This document shows, one piece after another, positions 21,027-28,225 of a DNA stretch of 41,884 nt. Below the pieces are notes generated by a model. It saw only the letters and a list, made by a program, of their open reading frames with translations. It searched no databases and was not told the origin of the DNA. Position numbers and translations under genes: made by a program. This stretch comes from Streptococcus suis 10581 (GTDB lineage: Bacteria; Bacillota; Bacilli; Lactobacillales; Streptococcaceae): contig ALKQ01000014.1 of the NCBI GenBank assembly GCA_000440235.1, positions 1 to 41,884 of the forward strand, in the 5' to 3' direction. Numbering within the stretch: position 1 is the stretch's first letter; every line of letters begins with the position of its first letter.

Positions 21027-22606
21027 TTTTTACCTTTTCTACTAACCCAGCCAATCGCATCTGCTGGTGGATTTTCCGTATCAATCCAAATAAATTCGAT
21101 ACCGATTTCGCCATTTTTGAATTTGGTTAATCGAATACCATTTATTTCCAGAGATTCTAATTTCTTCCCTGTCAGCACTTCACGCTCAGCCAGTTGAAAA
21201 ACACCTCTCAGCAACCATTCACCAAGAATATCTTGCCTATCCACCGACTGAATAGCCTTGCCTGTTTCTTGATTGATGTAGGCTTCAATAGCATCTCCTG
21301 ATGATAGAAAACGAAGCGTAAAAGTTCGTTCTTCTTTCGACAGTGTCAATTTTTTGCCTGTTTCATCAAATGTCCCAACATTGTGACCGAAAAAGTCTGG
21401 TCGAGCATCATGAAACTTCTTAGAATCTGGCAGGGGAATATAAACCTCACTGACAGGACGATAAACCAATTTCTCCAGTTTTTCAGATAATCTCTCAATC
21501 CCTGACTCTTGAGCAAAACTCATCAAGTCCGAGCGAATTTTCTTCATCTCAGCTTTTTCTTCTTTAGTGGACCACTTTTTCAATAAAATTTCTTCCAAGG
21601 AATAGGTCACAAATGCCAACTCTTCAGAAGTGAGTTGACTAGCAAACTCCTCTTGGATTTTTTGAATTCGAGCCAGTCTATCCTTTTTAGCTAATTTTGC
21701 TCCACCATTGAAAGCATTGAAACCTGAATTTTCTTCAACATGACCATGCTTGTCTGTAATGACCCATGAAACCGAATCAAGAACTTGTTTTTCTTTCTCG
21801 TCTGTTGATAAGGTATGGAGATTTTCAAAAATATAAAATGGATCTTCCATATAGTCTACGTCCCATGTATCAACAACTATCTCTTTGTTATGAAAAGTCA
21901 TGTGGAGTTGGCTATCTGCTGCAGTGTATTTATAGTCGTGCTGACCGTCTGTAAAAGCGAAATTTGTCGGAGTTTTTAGACTGGTCGCCCCCTTGATTTG
22001 TAAATTTTCCACATCAATCAGAAGGTAACCGGTTTCCCCTACAAAGATTTGTGGTTTAGCTCCCTTTGCCGTTGGCATTAAAACATGGTAAACAGATTCC
22101 ACCGTTGAATCAGAAGCAAAACCACGAATTTGTGCCTTGGATGATTCTATCCGTTGATTACGCAGCAAGGAAATTTCCTTGGCCAATTTCAAGTAAAGTG
22201 AATGATTATTTTTATCGGCCGTTGCTTTATCTGGAGCAATCATGGCATTGAACTTAATTTCTTGTAAAATCTCTGTCCAACTCTGTGAATCTTTCTTAAA
22301 CTGAGCAACTTTTTGGTCACCTGACTGAATGCCGAAAGACTTGATTCCGACTAGATATTTATGCTGATCGTCCACCATAACCGAGGCATCAAAAGAAGTG
22401 TTGGCAATATCCTCACCAACTGCATGAAAGGATCTCTGAAAGACTGTTTCTTGAAATTTGGAATTAATAATCGGAGCCACATAATTAAAGGTTTCATTTT
22501 CCTCATCTGTTTCAGACTTTTGTGAAAAAGCCTCGCTCAAACTGGCAAAATTAGTAATTAAAGTTCGATATTTTTCCTTCTGCTCTACTTTTAACTTTTC
22601 CCACAT
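21023..22606 (-). CDS. Probable Type II restriction endonuclease
   Basis: 527 aa. I call it an endonuclease mainly because it follows a cytosine-C5 methyltransferase; I do not recognise the subfamily. A candidate PD-(D/E)XK-like core is SFDASVMVD...YLVGIKSFG (D80 and K96, counted from the upstream ATG at 22627), with glycine where the usual acidic residue would be. The far C-terminus GIEFIWIDTENPPADAIGWV is conserved-looking. The ATG at 22627 is rejected as start: it coincides with the predicted transcription start, and GAGGAGG lies eight bases before the next in-frame ATG at 22606. It has its own promoter after a hairpin, so it can be expressed separately from the methyltransferase. The recognition site is unknown. 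Confidence 0.72.
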   Translation of the reverse strand: MWEKLKVEQKEKYRTLITNFASLSEAFSQKSETDEENETFNYVAPIINSKFQETVFQRSFHAVGEDIANTSFDASVMVDDQHKYLVGIKSFGIQSGDQKVAQFKKDSQSWTEILQEIKFNAMIAPDKATADKNNHSLYLKLAKEISLLRNQRIESSKAQIRGFASDSTVESVYHVLMPTAKGAKPQIFVGETGYLLIDVENLQIKGATSLKTPTNFAFTDGQHDYKYTAADSQLHMTFHNKEIVVDTWDVDYMEDPFYIFENLHTLSTDEKEKQVLDSVSWVITDKHGHVEENSGFNAFNGGAKLAKKDRLARIQKIQEEFASQLTSEELAFVTYSLEEILLKKWSTKEEKAEMKKIRSDLMSFAQESGIERLSEKLEKLVYRPVSEVYIPLPDSKKFHDARPDFFGHNVGTFDETGKKLTLSKEERTFTLRFLSSGDAIEAYINQETGKAIQSVDRQDILGEWLLRGVFQLAEREVLTGKKLESLEINGIRLTKFKNGEIGIEFIWIDTENPPADAIGWVSRKGKK

Positions 22607-22633
22607 TTGTATTGCCTCCTCACTCATATTACT

Positions 22634-22642
22634 AGTATAACA
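22634..22642 (-). promoter_or_regulatory. Internal promoter of the endonuclease gene
   Basis: TGTTATACT on the minus strand (22642-22634) is a TG-extended -10. It overlaps the tail of the preceding hairpin and would start transcripts near 22627. This places the GAGGAGG site and the ATG at 22606 at a normal distance. Confidence 0.6.
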
Positions 22643-22672
22643 AAAGAAGAGTAACTTTTCTTACTCTTCTTT
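22639..22672 (-). terminator. Hairpin/terminator between methyltransferase and endonuclease genes
   Basis: Perfect 12-bp inverted repeat AAAGAAGAGTAA/TTACTCTTCTTT (22672-22661 with 22654-22643), loop GAAAAG, followed by TTTTG on the minus strand. It should reduce read-through from the methyltransferase gene into the endonuclease gene. The T-tract is short, so termination may be partial. Confidence 0.7.
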
Positions 22673-22682
22673 AGTATATTCG

Positions 22683-23903
22683 CTAAGCCAAGCTATAAAA
22701 CTCTAAATTCCCTTTTTTCTTAAACAACTTAAAATAATCCTCAGTTCTTAAAATTGGTAGATTATCTCCATAACGCGCAATCAATTCTCTTGCCTCAGCT
22801 TCACTAGAAACAAAGTCTTTCACATAAGATTGTCCTTCAAACTGACCATTCATCTTGGTATAGATGATAGCGACGTTTCCGGTTCGTTCCAACTGGGATG
22901 GTCCGGAGGACGTTTTCAACGCTTCGGCAATCTTATCCGCAATCCGCTTGATAACTGGTACAACAACGCTGTTGCCAGCCTGTTTGTATAGTTGACCGTT
23001 GGACACACCTTCTGGAATTTTGAAGGTCTTTGGATAGCCTTGAACGTTAAAGGTTTCTTTGGGCGTCAGCTTGCGAATTTCTCCAGTGTCTGTCAAGATG
23101 AGGGGGATATTATGCCCACCTGTTCCCATGTTAGCTGTCAGGGTTGGAACGACACCATTTTTATTTTCCCTTACGTACTGACGTCGCCACTGGTAAACCG
23201 TATCTTGACTGGTAACAGCCTCTTTCAACTGGTCAAAGAAGGGCTGTTTCCCTTGACGATAATAGTAATTCTCCTCTGGTTTTGCCCCAAAATCAATAAC
23301 ATCTTGAAGCCCAGTGGTCAGCTTGATTTCCTCTGGAAACTCAAATTTATCGTAGGCTTCCTTGTTATCAAAGCCAACAATGTAAATCCGCTCGCGGTTC
23401 TGCGGGATGTTCCCGTAGTCCTTGCCATTCAAGACCTTCCACTTGATAAAGTAGTTGTTCTCGGTCAAGGCTTCACGGATAACCTTGAAGGTATTGCCGT
23501 GGTCATGAGAAACCATATTTTTCACATTCTCGACAAAAATCGCCTTGGGTTTTTTGGCTTCTATCATCCGAAGCAACTCAAAGAAAAGGTCACCTCGGTC
23601 ATCTTCAAACCCCTTGCGATAGCCCGCAATACTAAAGGCCTGACAAGGAAATCCTCCGACAATCACATCGACTGTTTCCGAAGGAATTTCCTCTGGTAAT
23701 ACTGCGTGAATATCACGTCCGTCCAGATAAGTATCTGGGTAATTCAACTGATAAGTCTGTCTGGCATACTTATCAAACTCGTTGGCATACACCACTCTGA
23801 ACTCGTTGGTCTGCTCAAAGCCCAACTCAATTCCACCAACACCTGAGAAGAACGCTGCAATAGCAAACTTCCCCTGCTGGCGTGAACTTACAGAATTTGT
23901 CAT
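22683..23903 (-). CDS. DNA (cytosine-5-)-methyltransferase, Type II R-M
   Basis: 406 aa with the C5-methylase motifs in order: I FFSGVGGIELGF (18-29), IV GGFPCQAFSIAG with catalytic C87, VI ENVKN (125-129), VIII QNRERIYIVGF (168-178), target-recognition region about 180-275 including VVPTLTANMGTGG, IX RKLTPKETFNVQGYP, X QLYKQAGNSVVVPVI (304-318). A C-terminal extension of about 70 residues follows motif X, longer than in minimal enzymes. It protects the sites cut by the adjacent endonuclease; the target site cannot be read. CAGGTG precedes the ATG. It lies 41 nt downstream of the AT-rich three-gene module and could be read from it. Confidence 0.93.
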   Translation of the reverse strand: MTNSVSSRQQGKFAIAAFFSGVGGIELGFEQTNEFRVVYANEFDKYARQTYQLNYPDTYLDGRDIHAVLPEEIPSETVDVIVGGFPCQAFSIAGYRKGFEDDRGDLFFELLRMIEAKKPKAIFVENVKNMVSHDHGNTFKVIREALTENNYFIKWKVLNGKDYGNIPQNRERIYIVGFDNKEAYDKFEFPEEIKLTTGLQDVIDFGAKPEENYYYRQGKQPFFDQLKEAVTSQDTVYQWRRQYVRENKNGVVPTLTANMGTGGHNIPLILTDTGEIRKLTPKETFNVQGYPKTFKIPEGVSNGQLYKQAGNSVVVPVIKRIADKIAEALKTSSGPSQLERTGNVAIIYTKMNGQFEGQSYVKDFVSSEAEARELIARYGDNLPILRTEDYFKLFKKKGNLEFYSLA

Positions 23904-23944
23904 GTAAGCACCTGCTTTCTAAAAATATATTGTCAAGATGATAT

Positions 23945-24739
23945 TCATGAAATATTTGGAGGAATTACAAAATCGCTAACTTCTAATAATTTCTTTATTT
24001 CAGTAGTAACATTAAACATAGGAGTCGTTCCCTGGCCTTTTTTCCAATGCTTCCATCTAATATTTACATCATTTGGTAAATCAAAGAAATAATCAACCAA
24101 ATAAAATGCATAATCCTTATTAATGAAAAAATGACAGTAGTTCATTTTTCCTGAAGGATTTGAAACTTGTTGATCTGGAGGATCTATTCTAAATTTAGGG
24201 TGAGATAGAAGTGCTTGGTATAATTCATCACAACGTCTCCCATACCCATCCGTCAAGTAATTTTTTCTATAAGTATTTAAGTAATTATCTATTACTGTAA
24301 CATTACGCTCAAGTGTTGAAATTTCAGTAAAATTAAATTCCATTATCGGATTATTTTCATTACGACACAATATCCTACTAAATATTTCTTCTTCATCTAT
24401 AAGTTCTTGACTGCTTATTACACTCGGTTCATATGGACTTTTTGTATATCTACCTATATACGAAATTAAGGATGTAATCTTGCTATCTATATTTTTGTTC
24501 AATCCATAGTAACACTTTAATACTTCAGCTGGATTCCCATCAAACATAAATACACATTTTACAGGTCTACTATCTTTGTTATTATTAGGATTCGTTAAAA
24601 TATCTAAATAATCCAAAAAAACAGCAATCTCATCTTTTGTTGGGAGGGTAATATGTACAACAACCAATAACTTAATTTGCTTACACATAGCTTTAAAATG
24701 AGCACCTGTGGTAGGAGCACCTGATTCACTTCTCACCAT
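23945..24739 (-). CDS. Unknown protein, third gene of putative defence module
   Basis: 264 aa, soluble, no signal peptide or membrane segment. I do not recognise a family. An N-terminal alternating beta/alpha pattern (IKLLVVVHITLP, VKCVFMFDG) suggests a Rossmann-like or toprim-like core, but no catalytic motif could be fixed. Two aromatic-rich stretches near the C-terminus (YCHFFINKDYAFYLVDYFF, WKHWKKGQG) stand out. Its ATG abuts the ATPase stop codon (TAAATG), with AGGAG eight bases before, so the proteins are probably made in concert. Base composition is as AT-rich as the ATPase and DUF262 genes and unlike the methyltransferase downstream. Confidence 0.7.
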   Translation of the reverse strand: MVRSESGAPTTGAHFKAMCKQIKLLVVVHITLPTKDEIAVFLDYLDILTNPNNNKDSRPVKCVFMFDGNPAEVLKCYYGLNKNIDSKITSLISYIGRYTKSPYEPSVISSQELIDEEEIFSRILCRNENNPIMEFNFTEISTLERNVTVIDNYLNTYRKNYLTDGYGRRCDELYQALLSHPKFRIDPPDQQVSNPSGKMNYCHFFINKDYAFYLVDYFFDLPNDVNIRWKHWKKGQGTTPMFNVTTEIKKLLEVSDFVIPPNIS

Positions 24740-25909
24740 TTAGTCACTCCTACTAAATATAAGATGATAAAATTTTGCACTATCCACTGAGTATTGATCG
24801 AATAGTCCATCTGGATAGTTGACAAGATCTCCTCGATCATCAATTTCTATTTCAAAAACCTCAGTTGATAAAACTTCCCCCAATTCTATATCTTGTTTTT
24901 GTGTTAATTGAGAAAATAAGATTGTACAATCACTTCTCATCTTATCAGCTTTTATTATTTTTGAAACATTAAAAATATGATCACTATGGGTCTCGATAAA
25001 GATCTGCCGTCCGCTTTCAGAAATCCACTGATAAAAATACATCAAATTAGATTGTAGACTCGGATGCAGATGAATTTCTGGATTTTCAATAATTACTATC
25101 GTTTCTTCTGGTGAAGCTAATAGTGCAACAAGTTGAAACAGGATAAATGTGACTCCTGTTCCAATATGTTGTGGCTCGTAAAATTTATCACCTTTCCTAT
25201 ACTTTATATTTAACAACTGAGTACTAATTTCTTCTATCTCTACAGTATATCCAGTAAATTCTTCTAGCCAGAAATTAACAATACTAAGTAATTCGGCATT
25301 CTTATGTCCATTATAAATATAACTCGTGTTTTGAGACTCCAGAATTAGTTGCTTAGTACTGTCATTCTCTTCGACAGGTAATCTATCAAAAACTTCTCTA
25401 ATTTTATTATCTTGATTGAATAGAGTATTATTGTTTGTAAAAAAATCACTTGATTTTGATTTTTCATACAATAAAGATAATAATTCTTCCCCTTTTGGGC
25501 TAAAGTAGTCAATATCTCTGTTTTTATTATAACTATTTAAAATACCTATTCTCTCAGCAGATAGATAAACTACTTTGGGTATAGTTGTAATTTGAGGTTT
25601 ATTAATTTCTTGTTTACTAATAACAACTTCATACCCTTGTTCTTCTGTATCATCAAAACTATAATTCAACCGAATATTTGGGTAACCAGACAGTTGATTA
25701 TTAATTAAATTGTCGTATCCTCCTAATTTTTTCAAACGACCATTCAACACATTAAATTCATTTATTTGCCCTAAAATTAATAGTGTTTCAATCATGGATG
25801 ACTTACCACTAGAGTTTGTTCCAGTAATTATATTCAAATTTGAAAAATTAACAGTTGTTTTCAAGGCATAAGATTTGTAATTTTCTAAAACGATGCTTTT
25901 AATTTTCAT
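24740..25909 (-). CDS. AAA family ATPase, DUF3696-like (ABC/OLD-type)
   Basis: 389 aa SMC/ABC-type ATPase. Walker A GTNSSGKSS (30-38) follows the ENYKSY strand typical of RecF/OLD-like ATPases. YLSAERIG (115-122) and HIGTGVTFIL (248-257) occupy the signature region. Walker B is IVIIENPEIHLHP (271-283) with glutamate E275, and the H-loop is ETHSD with H308. The C-terminus (EIDDRGDLVNYPDGLFDQ) fits the DUF3696 tail. No nuclease or toprim domain is attached. It begins 9 nt after the DUF262 gene with GGAG as ribosome site and abuts the next gene. Such ATPases recur in antiphage systems as sensors or regulators; that role is inferred. Confidence 0.88.
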   Translation of the reverse strand: MKIKSIVLENYKSYALKTTVNFSNLNIITGTNSSGKSSMIETLLILGQINEFNVLNGRLKKLGGYDNLINNQLSGYPNIRLNYSFDDTEEQGYEVVISKQEINKPQITTIPKVVYLSAERIGILNSYNKNRDIDYFSPKGEELLSLLYEKSKSSDFFTNNNTLFNQDNKIREVFDRLPVEENDSTKQLILESQNTSYIYNGHKNAELLSIVNFWLEEFTGYTVEIEEISTQLLNIKYRKGDKFYEPQHIGTGVTFILFQLVALLASPEETIVIIENPEIHLHPSLQSNLMYFYQWISESGRQIFIETHSDHIFNVSKIIKADKMRSDCTILFSQLTQKQDIELGEVLSTEVFEIEIDDRGDLVNYPDGLFDQYSVDSAKFYHLIFSRSD

Positions 25910-25918
25910 ACTTATCTC

Positions 25919-28153
25919 CTACATACCTAATTTATGTTTCAAATCATCGACATTTTTTTTAATATAATTAAACCTCCATAAAACCTTTTCTTTGCTATCT
26001 CTACGGTACAATATATTATCAACGAATTTCGAATCACTTACAAATTCTATGTATTTATTAAAAAACAATTCCAATTTATCTTCAATAACTGTAATGCTAA
26101 AATTCGAAATGAGCAACATCCAACTTTCGAAAATAACCATATTTACTGAATTTGAATCAATCCTACTAAAATCTTTATAAGATTTCAATCCAAACATTTG
26201 TTTGGAAATTCTTAAGTATTTGTCATACAAGGAATATAAATCACTTACTTCAGAGTCATTAATAATATTTATATATTTCATAACTTTGTCTAACAAATTA
26301 TCAATTCCATTATATTCAGCCTCAAAATTATAGATACTATTAAATACTTTGCTATTTTGAATTAGATAATAAGCAAAGAATCTCAATACCAAGTACTGAT
26401 CTTTTTTTCTTTTAATTGGTACAATTTGCAATTCTTTATTTTTCGAAATTTTATTCAATAATGATGTTACTTTACCAACATTTGAAGCATTTCGAATTTC
26501 TTGAATTGTTAGTCGCTCTCCACCTCGATTTACTCGCATAAAAATTTCATTTTGGAATCTAGGAATAACTGATGAATCCACTAAATAACAAGTCAAAGGA
26601 TAATCTTCTAACTTCCTTTTTATCCTCGACTCTAAATCACTAAAATAAACTTCACCAGTTGTTTCTTTATCTAGACATAGGAATCTATAGGTTGGCGGTA
26701 ACGACAATTGCCCATCCAAAAATTCCAGTATAGAATTGATTCTTTGCTTGCCATCGACTACTAATAAATTACCGTTTTTATCTATTGAAAAATAAAATGT
26801 CGGGATAGGAATTCCCAGTAGAAGGCTATCAATCAACTGTTGCTTCTTATCTTTTTTCCAAACATACTCACGTTGAAAATCAGGTTCTAAAATCAACGCA
26901 TCTCCTAAATTAGAATAATTTATACCTTCACTATCTTTGTTTATATATAAATACTCTGCTTCATAACCACTAAAGCGATCATAAAATTTCTTGATATCTG
27001 AGATACTTAATTCACGTTGCGTAACCGACAGTTTTCGTTTTAGCTCGTTTGCTGGAAGCGACATTAGCTCCTTTTTTTCAGCTTTAAACCCTTCGTCGCT
27101 TCTATCCATATGTAAAGCCAATTCTAAATCTTGACTATTTTCTCTATAATTTTCATCGCTTAGTAAATTAACTTTATCAATTAAATCATCGCTACCTTCA
27201 AAATCTAACTCTAAATTAGTTCGACGAGTCTCTTCCTCATATTCACCAGTAGTTCTCAGCTTAGGAACTTTGTCAAGCTGAAGAAAATTTTCATCTCCAA
27301 TCAATCTCCTAATACTATTTTTATATTCTGGAAAAATATCACAAATTGCACTAAAAATAGATAAAGCACCCTTAGTAGAAACACGATTTATAGCTTGATT
27401 AGGCGTGCCCTTTAAACTAGGTCCAATATTAAATTCATTTGAAGTATCTGGATAATAATAGAGATCCGATGGTGTTATTTCAATTGGTAATTTTAATAAT
27501 ACTTTCGTCTCTATTTCATAGTCCTTTATAAAGTCTTTTGTATATATAGCCTCTACTTTACCAACTGCAGTCAAACCATTTTCCCATCTCTTCCATTTCT
27601 CGTTATCTCCTCCCAAAGATAAGAATAATAGGTCCCCTACTTTCAATTGTTGATTTTTTGATGTTCTAGGATTATACCTGTTTAAATTATCAATCCTTAG
27701 AGTAAAATTAACAATCTCTGGAGAAGCTTCAAGACTGTATAGTGAGGTCGAAGTTTCCTCCTTCTTAGTTTTAATACTGTAAAGATATACGTCATCGCCA
27801 CCTATATTGAGAGAATAGGAATTTTTATCTAAAGTTTCGTATACTTCTGTAACAATTTCTTGGAGTTCACAAACAGAATATTGCCCATACTTTTTATACA
27901 CATTCCAAAGGCTTTTATTTGAATGTTCTAAATCTCTCTGGTAATAACCTTTTCTACCATTATCGAAATAAGGATCAAAGGAATCCGTCCATTGCCTAAT
28001 AGTGTTTGCTTTAATACCAGATAAAACTTCTAATTCACGATATCTACTAATGATTTTGCTTCTACGGAGATCTTTGCTTTCTAATTTAGAAAAATACAAA
28101 CATATTATCTGAACTCTTTGCTTTAAATCAAGATTTTCAATTTTATTAATCAT
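25919..28153 (-). CDS. DUF262 (ParB/GmrSD-like) protein with N-terminal HTH and PUA/EVE-like regions
   Basis: 744 aa. The DUF262 core carries FQREYVW (426-432), LLLGIPIPTFYF and DGKQR (467-471), a variant of the DGQQR motif, and FMRVNRGGERLTIQEIRNA (538-556). GmrS-type enzymes use this core for nucleotide binding or DNA cleavage. Upstream, residues 170-205 (VGDLLFLSLGGDNEKWKRWENGLTAVGKVEAI) look like an EVE/PUA-type module. Residues 10-100 look helix-turn-helix-like (RYRELEVLSGIKANTIRQW). No HNH/DUF1524 domain follows, unlike GmrSD or BrxU fusions. Very AT-rich: one 60-base line (26281-26340) hand-counts to 14 G+C, against 33 in a valS line (29281-29340). This is a sign of transfer. It starts 72 bp after valS. 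Confidence 0.85.
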   Translation of the reverse strand: MINKIENLDLKQRVQIICLYFSKLESKDLRRSKIISRYRELEVLSGIKANTIRQWTDSFDPYFDNGRKGYYQRDLEHSNKSLWNVYKKYGQYSVCELQEIVTEVYETLDKNSYSLNIGGDDVYLYSIKTKKEETSTSLYSLEASPEIVNFTLRIDNLNRYNPRTSKNQQLKVGDLLFLSLGGDNEKWKRWENGLTAVGKVEAIYTKDFIKDYEIETKVLLKLPIEITPSDLYYYPDTSNEFNIGPSLKGTPNQAINRVSTKGALSIFSAICDIFPEYKNSIRRLIGDENFLQLDKVPKLRTTGEYEEETRRTNLELDFEGSDDLIDKVNLLSDENYRENSQDLELALHMDRSDEGFKAEKKELMSLPANELKRKLSVTQRELSISDIKKFYDRFSGYEAEYLYINKDSEGINYSNLGDALILEPDFQREYVWKKDKKQQLIDSLLLGIPIPTFYFSIDKNGNLLVVDGKQRINSILEFLDGQLSLPPTYRFLCLDKETTGEVYFSDLESRIKRKLEDYPLTCYLVDSSVIPRFQNEIFMRVNRGGERLTIQEIRNASNVGKVTSLLNKISKNKELQIVPIKRKKDQYLVLRFFAYYLIQNSKVFNSIYNFEAEYNGIDNLLDKVMKYINIINDSEVSDLYSLYDKYLRISKQMFGLKSYKDFSRIDSNSVNMVIFESWMLLISNFSITVIEDKLELFFNKYIEFVSDSKFVDNILYRRDSKEKVLWRFNYIKKNVDDLKHKLGM

Positions 28154-28172
28154 ACGTTCACCATTTAATTTT

Positions 28173-28178
28173 AAAATT
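28173..28178 (-). promoter_or_regulatory. Candidate -10 of the DUF262 operon
   Basis: TATAAT on the minus strand in the 72-bp AT-rich gap after valS. No -35 or TG extension was found, so the promoter is weak or needs an activator. Read-through from valS is the alternative, because no terminator hairpin is visible in the gap. Confidence 0.4.
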
Positions 28179-28225
28179 ATAAAGAAATATAATTGATTCT
28201 ATATTTCCCGTTACTAGAGTGTGAA

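Noticed and set aside
23915..23945. Exact TTGACA on the minus strand just upstream of the methyltransferase gene, as a promoter
   Set aside because: No -10-like hexamer lies 16-18 nt downstream (the position reads AGGTGC), so it is not a usable promoter as it stands.
19965..28153. Prophage or integrative element carrying the defence genes
   Set aside because: No integrase, transposase, tRNA attachment site or terminal repeats were found at the edges. Only base composition suggests transfer.
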